Shown here piece after piece: positions 30,158 through 38,679 of a stretch of DNA of 64,000 nt. Position numbers and translations under genes: made by a program. The notes beneath the pieces were generated by a model that was given only the letters and a program-made list of their open reading frames with translations, was not told the DNA's origin and did not search any database. Origin of the DNA: Candidatus Nitricoxidireducens bremensis (lineage in GTDB: Bacteria > Pseudomonadota > Gammaproteobacteria > Burkholderiales > Rhodocyclaceae). The first letter of the stretch is position 1. Each line of letters starts with the position of its first letter. The stretch covers positions 124,001 through 188,000 of the forward strand of contig JAOTRT010000007.1 of assembly GCA_030247725.1 (NCBI GenBank), read 5' to 3'.

Positions 30158-30382
30158 TCAGTAGTGGGGCGGAATCTCGTCGCGCAGGCTGCGGCCTTCG
30201 GCGGGCATGGACGAACGCATCTGCTCCCGCAGTTCCTGCATTTCCCGCTGCAGCCGCTCGATCTGCTGCTGCTGGCGGTAGATCGTGGCGTTCAGGGTAT
30301 CGAGCAGATCCTCGGCGAAGCCGGCCTTGATCTCCAGTTCCGCCAGCCGGGCGTCCAGCATGTTCGCGTCCGTTTCGGTCAC
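30158..30382 (-). CDS. slyX: SlyX family protein
   Basis: A 74-residue coiled-coil protein of the SlyX family, function unknown. Heptad-like sequence LLDTLNATIYRQQQQIERLQ covers the centre, and the C-terminus ends DEIPPHY, the family signature. The GTG at 30382 overlaps the stop of the metallo-hydrolase gene (ATGTGA); an internal ATG seven codons later is possible. Length matches E. coli SlyX (72). Confidence 0.85.
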   Translation of the reverse strand: MTETDANMLDARLAELEIKAGFAEDLLDTLNATIYRQQQQIERLQREMQELREQMRSSMPAEGRSLRDEIPPHY

Positions 30383-31317
30383 ATGGCCTCCAGTTCGAGG
30401 ATGGCGACGCTGATGTGGCGTCCGAAATGCAGGTCGAAGCCTTCCCAGCCCGCATAGGCGGCCACGGCCTCCCGCACCGTCGGCTTCATCTCGTAATCCT
30501 GCCGGCCGGCCTCGTATTCCTTGGCCACGGTGGCGAACAGCTTCGCCAGATAGTCCCGGTAGGCGGCGACGATCCGGCGGTCGCCGCTGCGGCCGTGGCC
30601 GGGAACGAAGACCTCGGCCGTGGTGCCCAGGGCGTGGTCGCAGGCGGCCACGTTGCCCTTGAAGGTGCCGTCGTCCATGCGGCCGAAGCGACCGTTCATG
30701 ACGTTGTCGCCGAGGAACAGCAGCTTGTCCTCCATCACCTCGATCATGATGTCCGTGCCCGAATGGGCCCGTCCGGGCGCATGGATGCGGAAACGGACAC
30801 CGCCGACGGCAAGCTCCTGATTGCCGTCGATGGCCCCGGTCGGCGCCACCGCACGGGTGCCGCGGGTGAAGCCCTGGGTAAGCCGGTCCATGATGTCGAG
30901 CCACTGGATGCCGGCATCGCCGGCGCGCCGGATCATTTCCGGGTGGGCGAGGATGACCGCCTGGGGATAGGCTTCGCGGATCGCCTGGTTGCCGAGCCAG
31001 TGGTCGCCATGGATATGGGTATTCAGCACATGGGTGACGGGCTTGTCGGTGAGCCTGGCGATCTGGCGCAGCACCATGCGCCCGGCCTGGACGCTGGAAC
31101 CCGGATCGACGACGACGACCCCGGCGTCCGTGACGACGAAGGCCGGATTGTTCATGAAGCCCTGGTTTTCCACCGAGGGATCGCCCAGGGGACCGTGGAT
31201 CACCCAGGTGCGGGGCCCGACGCGCTCCGGCGCGTAGTCGCGGAGTTCGGCGGCGCGAATGGCGCCCAGCGACAACAAGACCAGCAACAACCCGGCCATC
31301 AGCCTGATTCCACCCAT
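30379..31317 (-). CDS. Exported metallo-beta-lactamase-fold hydrolase
   Basis: A 312-residue periplasmic MBL-fold hydrolase. The signal peptide is GLLLVLLSLGAIRA-AE. Metal ligands: HIHGDHW (HxHxDH), APGRAHSGTD, LFLGDNVMNG and VPGHG. The long N-terminal start at 31407 would precede the signal by 30 residues of Arg-rich sequence and is rejected in favour of the ATG at 31317. The family includes SoxH-like and quinoprotein-relay hydrolases, so the substrate could be a sulfur or glyoxalase-type thioester; none can be chosen. Confidence 0.83.
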   Translation of the reverse strand: MGGIRLMAGLLLVLLSLGAIRAAELRDYAPERVGPRTWVIHGPLGDPSVENQGFMNNPAFVVTDAGVVVVDPGSSVQAGRMVLRQIARLTDKPVTHVLNTHIHGDHWLGNQAIREAYPQAVILAHPEMIRRAGDAGIQWLDIMDRLTQGFTRGTRAVAPTGAIDGNQELAVGGVRFRIHAPGRAHSGTDIMIEVMEDKLLFLGDNVMNGRFGRMDDGTFKGNVAACDHALGTTAEVFVPGHGRSGDRRIVAAYRDYLAKLFATVAKEYEAGRQDYEMKPTVREAVAAYAGWEGFDLHFGRHISVAILELEAM

Positions 31318-31349
31318 GCCCAGCCTCCGGTTCGAATTGGGGAGGCAGG

Positions 31350-32450
31350 ATGATAGCGCCTTGCGGGCTGCCCGCGCCGGTACAATGGCCCTCCTTGCCG
31401 TCGCCATGGGCGCGGCCCGACCGGTCCCGCGCCTTGTCCCCTTCCCTCACCGAACATCTGGCCGCCGCCCTCGACGGCCGCACCGGCCTCATCCAGCGCC
31501 TGCAGGCGGAGCACACCGATGCCTACCGGCTCTTCCACGGCAGCGTGGAGGGCGAGCCCGGCCTGACCGTGGACCGCTATGGCGATCTCCTGCTGGTGCA
31601 GAGCTTCCACCAACCGCTGGACAGTACCGGCCTCGCCGCCCTGGCAGCTTTCTACGCGGACCGCCTGCCCGCCCTGGACCTGGTCTACAACGACCGCAGC
31701 CAGCCCAATTCCCGCATCGCCAATGACCTCGACGCCGCCGCCCTGGCCGTGGCCCAGCAGCCCCGCACCGCGAGCGAGATGGGCGTGCGCTACCTGATCC
31801 AGGGCCGCCACGCCGGCCAGGACCCCTGGCTGTTCCTCGACCTGCGTGCCGGCCGCCGCCGCGTCATGGCGGAGGCGGCGGGCAAGTCCCTGCTGAACCT
31901 GTTCGCCTACACCTGCGGCGTCGGCATCGCCGCCGCCAAGGCCGGCGCCCAGTTCGTCGTGAATGTGGATTTCGCCGAAACGAGCCTGGATGTCGGCAAG
32001 GAAAACGCCCGCCTCAACGACCTGCCCCACCGCCCGCGCTTCGTCCGCAGCGACGCCTTCGCCGCCATGCGCCAATACGCCGGCATCGGCCAGCCGGACC
32101 GGGTGCGCGGCAAACGCATGCCGGCCTTCCCGAAGCTCGATCCACGCCAGTTCGACATCGTTTTCCTCGATCCGCCGCGTTATGCCAAGAGCCCCTTCGG
32201 CGTGGTGGACCTGGTGAACGACTATCCCGCCCTCTTCAAGCCGGCCCTGTTGTGCACGGCGCCGGGCGGCGCCCTCTACTGCTGCAACAACGTGGCCCAG
32301 GTGGATCGCGCCGCCTGGCTCGACCAGTTGGAGCGCTCCGCCCGCAAGGCCGGCCGGCCGATCCGGGACGCCGAGTGGATCGCGCCGGAGGAGGACTTCC
32401 CCAGCAGCGACGGCCAGCCGCCCCTGAAGATCGTCCGCCTCGGCGTCTGA
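31350..32450 (+). CDS. RlmI/RlmK-like class I SAM-dependent rRNA methyltransferase
   Basis: A 366-residue methyltransferase. Motif I lies in LLNLFAYTCGVGIAAAKAG (about residues 185-203), the acidic SAM contact in NVDFAE, and the catalytic motif in VFLDPPRYAKSPFG (about 270). These resemble RlmI/RlmK 23S rRNA enzymes. The N-terminal part is not a clear PUA domain. The first 30 residues are low-complexity, so the true start may be later (for example the TTG near 31434). It is divergent from the metallo-hydrolase. Confidence 0.8.
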   Translation: MIAPCGLPAPVQWPSLPSPWARPDRSRALSPSLTEHLAAALDGRTGLIQRLQAEHTDAYRLFHGSVEGEPGLTVDRYGDLLLVQSFHQPLDSTGLAALAAFYADRLPALDLVYNDRSQPNSRIANDLDAAALAVAQQPRTASEMGVRYLIQGRHAGQDPWLFLDLRAGRRRVMAEAAGKSLLNLFAYTCGVGIAAAKAGAQFVVNVDFAETSLDVGKENARLNDLPHRPRFVRSDAFAAMRQYAGIGQPDRVRGKRMPAFPKLDPRQFDIVFLDPPRYAKSPFGVVDLVNDYPALFKPALLCTAPGGALYCCNNVAQVDRAAWLDQLERSARKAGRPIRDAEWIAPEEDFPSSDGQPPLKIVRLGV

Positions 32451-32519
32451 ATCCTGCGCCGCCACAGCCGCCGGGCCGTGCAGACATCATGATTTAGCTT
32501 GACGGCATAAGGCCGGTCG

Positions 32520-32535
32520 TGGCACTTTCCGGGCA
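32520..32535 (+). promoter_or_regulatory. Possible sigma-54 type promoter
   Basis: TGGCACTTTCCGGGCA has GG and GC ten bases apart, as in the -24/-12 consensus TGGCACG-N4-TTGCA, with mismatches at the TT. It sits about 35 nt before the phosphodiesterase ATG. A sigma-70 -35-like TTGACG lies just upstream (about 32499), so the assignment is uncertain. Confidence 0.3.
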
Positions 32536-32567
32536 TCGTGAGAAAGCCGTGAGGCGATAAAAACATC

Positions 32568-34226
32568 ATGAACGCACCCCAACCGGAAGGCTTCGACTAC
32601 ACCACGCTGCTCAAACCCGCCGACAAGGTGGAGTTCCGCCGGGCCGGCGAGATCATCTTCGAGATGGGACAACCCGGCAGCGTCATGTACGTCATCAAGT
32701 CCGGCCGGGCCAGCATCCGCGTCGGCGACCGCATCTTCGACACGGTGGAGAAAGGCGCCACCATCGGCGAGATGGCCATCCTCGACGGCTCGCCGCGCAG
32801 CGCCACCGCCCTCGCCGTCACCGACTGCGAAATCGTCGCCATCGACAAGGCGCGCCTGCTGGACATGGTGCAGCACGAACCCTCCGTCGCCATCGAGATG
32901 ACCAAGTCCATGGTGCGGCGCCTGCGCTCCATGAACTACCAGGCCCAGTACGACCTGCTGACCCAGCTGCCCAACCGCACCCTGTTCCGCGAGCACTGCA
33001 TCAACGCCCTGCGCCGCGCCCGCCGCGAGGAACAGCTCGTCGGCGTGCTCTACCTGGACCTGGACCACTTCGAGAACATCAACGATTCCCTCGGCTACGC
33101 CGCCGCCGACACCCTGCTGGGCCAGGTGGCGAGCCGCCTGCGTTCCGTGCTGCGGGACGCCGACACCCTCGCCCGCCTCGGCGCCGACGAGTTCGCCGTC
33201 CTGGTGGAGGCGGTCGGCGACGAGACCGAGCTGGCCCTCACCGCCCAGCGCATGCAGGAAGCCCTGGCGGAGCCCTTCGAGGTGGACGGCAAGACCCTCT
33301 ACCTGACGGCCAGCATCGGCATCAGCTGCCACCCCGGCGAAGGCAGCGAGGTCGAGATCCTCATGAAGAACGCCGACACGGCCATGCATGCCGCCAAGGA
33401 TGCGGGCCGCAACCAGTATTCCTTCTTCTCCGCGGCGCTCAACGCCCGCGCCCTGGAATTCCTCAACCTGAAAACCGCCCTGCGGGAAGCCCTCGGCCGC
33501 AGCGAACTGCTGCTGTACTACCAGCCGCGGGTGGCCCTGGACACCGGCGCCATCCACGGCGTCGAGGCCCTGCTGCGCTGGCAGCATCCCGAGATGGGCA
33601 TGGTCTCCCCGGCGCGCTTCATTCCCATCGCCGAGCAGGCCGGCTATATCGAGTCCATCGGCGACTGGGTGCTGCAGGAAGGCTGCCGCCAGCAGAAGGC
33701 CTGGCTCGACGCCGGCCTGCCGGCCCTGCGCATGGCCATCAACCTCTCGGCCCTGCAGATGCGCCAGGCGGACCTGGTGGACCGGGTGCGCCACATCCTC
33801 GCCGAAACCGGCCTGCCGGCGGAATACCTGGAACTGGAGATCACCGAGAGCGCCCTCGTCGAGGACCAGGACGCCGTCGCGGACAAGCTGCGCGCTTTCC
33901 GGGAGATGGGCATCGCCATCGCCCTCGACGACTTCGGCACCGGCTATTCCGCCATGTCCTACCTGAAGAAGTTCCCCCTCGACTACATGAAGATCGACCA
34001 GTCCTTCGTGCGCGGCATCCCCAAGGACCGCAACGACGTGGCCATCACGCGCACCATCGTCGCCCTCGCCAGCAACCTGGACCTCAAGGTCGTGGTGGAA
34101 GGCGTGGAGACCGAGGAACAGCTCGTCTTCGCCCGCAACGAGGGCTGCGACGAGTTCCAGGGCTTCTTCTTCAGCCGGCCGGTGCCGCCCGCGGCCATCG
34201 AGGAACTGCTGCGCAAGGCAAAATAG
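32568..34226 (+). CDS. Cyclic-nucleotide-sensing GGDEF-EAL phosphodiesterase
   Basis: A 552-residue cytoplasmic protein. Residues 10-125 are a CRP-like cNMP-binding domain (GEIIFEMGQPGSVMYVIKSG; EMAILDGSPRSATALA). A GGDEF domain follows but its signature reads GADEF, so cyclase activity is doubtful. The EAL domain is complete: VEALLRW, ITES, DDFGTGYS, KIDQSFVRG and VVEGVETEEQ. Expected output is c-di-GMP hydrolysis gated by a cyclic nucleotide. No partner is adjacent. Confidence 0.92.
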   Translation: MNAPQPEGFDYTTLLKPADKVEFRRAGEIIFEMGQPGSVMYVIKSGRASIRVGDRIFDTVEKGATIGEMAILDGSPRSATALAVTDCEIVAIDKARLLDMVQHEPSVAIEMTKSMVRRLRSMNYQAQYDLLTQLPNRTLFREHCINALRRARREEQLVGVLYLDLDHFENINDSLGYAAADTLLGQVASRLRSVLRDADTLARLGADEFAVLVEAVGDETELALTAQRMQEALAEPFEVDGKTLYLTASIGISCHPGEGSEVEILMKNADTAMHAAKDAGRNQYSFFSAALNARALEFLNLKTALREALGRSELLLYYQPRVALDTGAIHGVEALLRWQHPEMGMVSPARFIPIAEQAGYIESIGDWVLQEGCRQQKAWLDAGLPALRMAINLSALQMRQADLVDRVRHILAETGLPAEYLELEITESALVEDQDAVADKLRAFREMGIAIALDDFGTGYSAMSYLKKFPLDYMKIDQSFVRGIPKDRNDVAITRTIVALASNLDLKVVVEGVETEEQLVFARNEGCDEFQGFFFSRPVPPAAIEELLRKAK

Positions 34227-34269
34227 CCGCACGCAGGACGGAGGCCATCGGGGGCTTCCGCCGCGATCC

Positions 34270-35013
34270 ATGCTCCCCATCCTCTATCGCGACGATCACC
34301 TGATCGCCATCGACAAGCCCTCCGGCCTGCTGGTCCACCGCAGCGACATCGACCGCCACGAGACCCGCTTCGCCGTCCAGCTCCTGCGCGACCAGATCGG
34401 CCGGCGCGTCCATCCGCTGCACCGTCTCGACCGGGGCACCTCGGGCGTACTGCTGTTCGCCCTCGACGGCGAGACGGCCGGCGCCGTCGGCCGCCAGTTC
34501 GAGCGCAACGAGGTGGAAAAGACCTATCTGGCCGTGGTGCGCGGCTGGCCGCCGGAAGCCGGCGTCATCGACCATCCCCTCAGCCGGCTCCATGACGACT
34601 ACGGGCGCCCCGCCGCCGGCGAACCGCAGCCCGCCGTGACCCGCTACCGCCGCCTGGCCACCGTGGAACTGCCCGTGGCGGTGGATCGCTACCCGAGCTC
34701 CCGCTACGCCCTCGTCGCCCTCCATCCCGAAACGGGACGCCAGCACCAGTTGCGCCGCCACCTGAAGCACATCGCCCACCCGATCATCGGCGACGCCACC
34801 CACGGCAAGGGGCGCCACAACCGCTATTTCCAGCAGCGCTTCGGCTGTGCCCGGCTGCTGCTGGCCTGCACATCGATGCGGCTGCACCATCCGGACGGAC
34901 GGACGCTGGCGATAACGGCGCCGCCGGGCGACGGCTTTGCGAAGGTGATCGGGGAACTGGGCTGGACCGAAGCCCTGGGCGGAGACGCCGCAGGCGCCTG
35001 CCGGGAGGATTGA
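34270..35013 (+). CDS. truC: tRNA pseudouridine synthase TruC
   Basis: A 247-residue RluA-family pseudouridine synthase. The catalytic Asp is in HPLHRLDRGTSGVLLF (about residue 55). ILYRDDHLIAIDKPSGLLVH near the start and HPETGRQHQLRRHLKHIAHP are family segments. The lack of an S4 domain and the length fit TruC (U65 of tRNA) rather than RluA or RluC. It is 43 nt after the phosphodiesterase gene. Confidence 0.88.
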   Translation: MLPILYRDDHLIAIDKPSGLLVHRSDIDRHETRFAVQLLRDQIGRRVHPLHRLDRGTSGVLLFALDGETAGAVGRQFERNEVEKTYLAVVRGWPPEAGVIDHPLSRLHDDYGRPAAGEPQPAVTRYRRLATVELPVAVDRYPSSRYALVALHPETGRQHQLRRHLKHIAHPIIGDATHGKGRHNRYFQQRFGCARLLLACTSMRLHHPDGRTLAITAPPGDGFAKVIGELGWTEALGGDAAGACRED

Positions 35014-35019
35014 CGCTGC

Positions 35020-35039
35020 GGGGCGGCGGGCGCCGCCCC
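35020..35039. terminator. G+C-rich hairpin between convergent genes
   Basis: GGGGCGGC-GGGC-GCCGCCCC is a perfect 8-bp stem right after the truC stop, between truC and the convergent 74-codon gene. It has no T-tract on either strand, so it is a weak terminator candidate. Confidence 0.35.
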
Positions 35040-35049
35040 CGTCACGCCG

Positions 35050-35274
35050 TCAGGCGGACGTATTGATGATGGTGCCGGTCTTCTGGCCCTGGGTGTTCAC
35101 CACGGGCTGGGGTTTCTTGACTTCCGGCGTCTGGGCGGCGGCCTGGGGCTCGGGCTTAGGTGCCGGCTCGGCACGCCTCTCCTGCCGTGGCCGCTCCACC
35201 TGCTCGGGCTGGCGCTGGGACCGGACCAATTGGGCATTGGCGCTGGTGCTGGAAGATACGGAATCGACTGCCAT
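35050..35274 (-). CDS. Small Pro/Gln-rich protein of unknown function
   Basis: A 74-residue, probably disordered protein: QPEQVERPRQERRAEPAP and on, with no hydrophobic core. The C-terminus (NTQGQKTGTIINTSA) is less biased. No domain. A ribosome site AAAGGAG lies before the ATG. Real or not is uncertain. Confidence 0.5.
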   Translation of the reverse strand: MAVDSVSSSTSANAQLVRSQRQPEQVERPRQERRAEPAPKPEPQAAAQTPEVKKPQPVVNTQGQKTGTIINTSA

Positions 35275-35352
35275 GATGGGACTCCTTTCGCCTTGCGCTG
35301 CAAGTCATGCCGGCCATCTTACTCCTTTTGCCGGCCGCGGCAACGCGGCGTC

Positions 35353-36240
35353 CTAGGCCGCCGCATCCGGCACGGCAACCGCCGCCAGCATGCGCGCCCG
35401 CGTCTCCGGCGTCTCCAGGCTGATGCGGCCGAGGACGCCGCTGCGGTAGTCGGTAAGCAGGATCAGGGAGGCTTTCTCCAGGTCCAGTTCGCCGCCGCGG
35501 CCCTTGAGGATGCAGCCGCGCTTCTTCGCCACCGCCTCGACCACGCCGACGGCGTCGAGGCCCGCCGTGTCGCAGCCGTAGCGCTTCGTCAGGCCGGCGG
35601 CGTAGCGCTCCAGCAGGATGCCGGCGAGGAACACGGCCACCTCCTCCTCGATGACCGCATTGGTGCCGATGGCATGACTGGCGGCCAGCATGTAGCCGTC
35701 GCTGTCGTGCTCGATCTTGGGCCACATCAGACCCGGCGTGTCGGTGATGGACATGCGCGGCCCCAGGTCGAAGCGCTGCTGGGACTTGGTCACCGCCGGC
35801 TCGTCGCCGACGGCGGCAATACGGCGCTTCACCAAGGCGTTCATCAGGGTCGACTTGCCCACGTTGGGGATGCCCATGATCATCATGCGCAGGGGCTTCA
35901 CGCCGTCGTTGCGGTGGGGCGCGAGCCCCTGGCACAGAGACGGAATGCGCGCCACGTCGCCAGGCTTCTTGCAGGAGATGGCGACGGCCTTGACGCCGGG
36001 CTGCCGGTTGTAGAAGTCGAGCCAGGCCTGGGTCGCCGCCGGATCGGCGAGATCGGCCTTGTTGAGCAGCTTGAGGGCCGGGCGGTTGCGGTGCTGGCGC
36101 AGCTCGCGGATCATGGGATTGCTGCTGGCCTCGGGCAGGCGCGCGTCGAGTACCTCGATGACCACGTCGGTCTGGGCCATGGTTTCGGCAGCCTTCTTGC
36201 GCGCCGAGGTCATGTGCCCCGGGAACCATTGGATCGCCAT
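35353..36240 (-). CDS. rbgA: Ribosome biogenesis GTPase YlqF (RbgA)
   Basis: A 295-residue circularly permuted GTPase: the G4 motif NKADL (about residue 62) precedes G1 GIPNVGKST (about 126), then DTPGLMWP (G3). This order is typical of YlqF/RbgA, which matures the 50S subunit. C-terminal part has EEEVAVFLAGILLERY. The start is the ATG at 36240, following the S4 protein gene by 5 nt. Confidence 0.92.
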   Translation of the reverse strand: MAIQWFPGHMTSARKKAAETMAQTDVVIEVLDARLPEASSNPMIRELRQHRNRPALKLLNKADLADPAATQAWLDFYNRQPGVKAVAISCKKPGDVARIPSLCQGLAPHRNDGVKPLRMMIMGIPNVGKSTLMNALVKRRIAAVGDEPAVTKSQQRFDLGPRMSITDTPGLMWPKIEHDSDGYMLAASHAIGTNAVIEEEVAVFLAGILLERYAAGLTKRYGCDTAGLDAVGVVEAVAKKRGCILKGRGGELDLEKASLILLTDYRSGVLGRISLETPETRARMLAAVAVPDAAA

Positions 36241-36245
36241 CGTCC

Positions 36246-36476
36246 CTACTCCTCCGTTCCGCCGGCGACGATGCGGATTTCCTCGCCGCCCATGCGCACC
36301 ACCTGGCCGGCGCGCAGCTTGCGGCCCTTGCGCGTCTCCACCTCGCCATCCACCCGTACCTGGCCCTCTGCCACCAGGGTCTTGGCCGCGCCGCCGGAGG
36401 GCGCCAGGCCGAGGACCTTCAGCAAGGCGTGCAGCTCGATGAAATCCGCATTCAAAGGAAAGGTATGGACTGCCAA
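36246..36476 (-). CDS. Small S4-type RNA-binding protein
   Basis: A 76-residue protein that is a single S4 domain: FIELHALLKVLGLAPSGGAA then VRVDGEVETRKGRKLRAGQ. It resembles the YbcJ-type group. The first codon appears to be TTG (GCAGTCCAT next), with GGAG 9 nt before. Probably co-transcribed with rbgA and involved with RNA, but no substrate is known. Confidence 0.82.
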   Translation of the reverse strand: MAVHTFPLNADFIELHALLKVLGLAPSGGAAKTLVAEGQVRVDGEVETRKGRKLRAGQVVRMGGEEIRIVAGGTEE

Positions 36477-36507
36477 GGGAAGTGCTCCGAAAACCGCGCT
36501 GCGCGCG

Positions 36508-37353
36508 TCAGGACCGCAGGGCGGCGGTAAGGGATTCGACCTCTTCCGCCGATTCGGCGAGGATGCCGCTCAGGGTTTCGTCGTCGAGGGAAACGTCGAT
36601 GCTCGGCGTCATGCCCTCGCGGCCGTAGCCGGCGAGGATGCTCAGGGGCGACTCCACCGTAGCCAGCTGGTCGGCCAGCAGCAGCGTATCGCCCAGGGAT
36701 GCCGGCGGCATGGCGAGATAACCATCCCAGAGGCCCTCGATGCCGCGTACCACATGCTCGGGCACGGACAGCACCTTGAGCACGGCGCGCCCCACCTTCG
36801 TTTCCCAGTCGCCGTTCCAGTCCGTCAGGGAACCGTGCTCCCCTTCCAGCAGGCCGGGATGGGCGTCCGCGCGGGAGATCAGGTAGAAGCCGCCCACCTC
36901 GTGCACGATGCCGGCGAAGAAGGCCTCTTCCGGGTCCTGGTGGGTCACGTGCTTCGCCACCACGCGGGCCAGGGCGGCTACATGGGCCGTGTGCTCCCAC
37001 AGCCGCGCCGCCAGTTGGCGATGGGCCGGCATCTTGGACATGCCTTCGAGCTGGCCGACCGCCACGGAAGTGGCGAGGATGCGCAGGGTCTTGAAGCCGA
37101 TGCGGGCCACCGCGTTATGCACATCGAGGATGGCCTTGCCGGAGCGGTTGTAGACCACGGAGTTGGCCATGGCGACGACCCGGGCCGCCAGCAGGGGCTC
37201 GGCCTGCACCAGCTTGCCCAGCCGGTCAGCCGAACAGTCGGGATCGTCCAGCGCCCGCTGTACGCGCAGGGCCATCTCGGCACTCGTCGGAAACACCATC
37301 TTCCCGGTTTCCGCCTCGGCGGCGATCTTCGCCAGCGCCTCGTGCACTTCCAT
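36508..37353 (-). CDS. HDOD-domain signalling protein
   Basis: A 281-residue protein with an HDOD domain over most of its length, marked by VFPTSAEMALRVQRALDD, AMANSVVYNRSGK, VHNAVARIGFKTLRILATSV and GIVHEVGGFYLI. HDOD proteins are HD-like but usually lack phosphohydrolase ligands; they regulate other signalling proteins. Here HEV follows GIV, so the HD doublet is lost. No attached output domain. Confidence 0.87.
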   Translation of the reverse strand: MEVHEALAKIAAEAETGKMVFPTSAEMALRVQRALDDPDCSADRLGKLVQAEPLLAARVVAMANSVVYNRSGKAILDVHNAVARIGFKTLRILATSVAVGQLEGMSKMPAHRQLAARLWEHTAHVAALARVVAKHVTHQDPEEAFFAGIVHEVGGFYLISRADAHPGLLEGEHGSLTDWNGDWETKVGRAVLKVLSVPEHVVRGIEGLWDGYLAMPPASLGDTLLLADQLATVESPLSILAGYGREGMTPSIDVSLDDETLSGILAESAEEVESLTAALRS

Positions 37354-37422
37354 GGATGACCGTTCCTGTTCCGGTGAGATGGCCTCGTTATCCCGGCCAT
37401 CGGCAGGGGCTTTGCGCCCGGA

Positions 37423-38679
37423 TTATAGGCCCGAACGCCCTGCCAGCCACGCCAGCACGCCGGCGCCGGCCACCCGGCCGCCCGCGCAGCAGGCCGTCAG
37501 CAGATAGCCGCCGGTCGGCGCCTCCCAGTCGATCATCTCGCCGGCCACGAAGACGCCCGGCAGGCTGCGGACCATCAGCCGCCCGTCGAGGGCGGCGAAT
37601 TCCACGCCCCCGGCGCTGCTGATGGCCTCGTCCAGGGGCCGCGGCGCCACAAGCCGGACCGGCAGTGCCTTGATCGCCGCCGCCAGCCGCGCGGGATCGG
37701 CATAGTCCTCCTTCGTCGCGCACTCCCGCAGCAGGCCGGCCTTCACGCCTTTCAGGCCCAGGCGGCTCTGCAGGTGGCTCGCCATGGAGCGGGCACCGCG
37801 CGGGTGGGCCACTTCCGTTGCGACCCACTCCGGCGAGCGGCCGGGCAGCAGGTCCAGATGCAGCACCGCCGTCCCCTGGGCCGCGATGGCATCCCGCAGG
37901 GGAGCCGAGAGGGCATAGATCAGCCCGCCTTCCACGCCCGTGGCCGTGACGACGAACTCGCCTGTGCGGCGATGCGCGCCACCGCCGGCGTCGGGGCAAC
38001 TGGCGGTCACCGACTTCACCGGCTCGCCGGCGTAACGGTCGCGAAAGTGTTCGCTCCAGGGCACATCGAAGCCGCAGTTGGCCGGCCGCAGGGGCGCCAC
38101 CGGCACGCCCCGCTCCGCCAGCAGGGGCACCCAGGCGCCGTCGGAACCCAGCCGGCGCCAGCTGCCGCCGCCCAGCGCCAGCACCGCCGCATCGGCGGCG
38201 ACCGCCGTTTCGCCCGCCGGCGTGGCAAAGCGCAACGCACCGTCGGCGTCCCAGCCGATCCAGCGGTGGCGCATGTGAAAACGCACGCCGGCCGCACGCA
38301 GGCGATGGAGCCAGGCTCGCAGCAGGGGCGCGGCCTTCATGTCCGCGGGAAACACGCGGCCCGAGGAACCGACGAAGGTCTCGACACCCAGGCCGCACGC
38401 CCAGTCCCGCAGCGCCTGGGCATCGAAGGCGGCGAGCCAGGACGCCACTTCGGCCCGGCGCGCGCCGTAGCGCGCAAGGAAGTCGGGCTGCGGTTCCGCA
38501 TGGGTGAGGTTCAAGCCGCCCTTGCCGGCCATGAGGAACTTGCGGCCGACGGACGGCATGGCATCGTAGAGATCGACGCTCACACCGCCCGCACTGAGCA
38601 CCTCCGCGGCCATGAGCCCCGCCGGGCCGCCGCCGACGACGGCAACCCGCACCTGGACAGGGGCCGGCAGGACCGGCAT
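37423..38679 (-). CDS. HI0933/YhiN-family flavoprotein
   Basis: A 418-residue FAD-dependent protein. The FAD fingerprint is VAVVGGGPAGLMAAEVLSAG, followed by GRKFLMAGKGGLNLTH, diagnostic of the HI0933/BaiN-like family. The C-terminus has the second flavin contact VFVAGEMIDWEAPTGGYLLT. The function of this group is uncertain; some members reduce steroid or bile-acid double bonds. Its ATG overlaps the mutarotase stop by one base. Confidence 0.85.
   Translation of the reverse strand: MPVLPAPVQVRVAVVGGGPAGLMAAEVLSAGGVSVDLYDAMPSVGRKFLMAGKGGLNLTHAEPQPDFLARYGARRAEVASWLAAFDAQALRDWACGLGVETFVGSSGRVFPADMKAAPLLRAWLHRLRAAGVRFHMRHRWIGWDADGALRFATPAGETAVAADAAVLALGGGSWRRLGSDGAWVPLLAERGVPVAPLRPANCGFDVPWSEHFRDRYAGEPVKSVTASCPDAGGGAHRRTGEFVVTATGVEGGLIYALSAPLRDAIAAQGTAVLHLDLLPGRSPEWVATEVAHPRGARSMASHLQSRLGLKGVKAGLLRECATKEDYADPARLAAAIKALPVRLVAPRPLDEAISSAGGVEFAALDGRLMVRSLPGVFVAGEMIDWEAPTGGYLLTACCAGGRVAGAGVLAWLAGRSGL

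Noticed and set aside
31322..31345. GGTTCGAAT sequence like a tRNA T-loop
   Set aside because: No acceptor stem, anticodon arm or CCA context around it.
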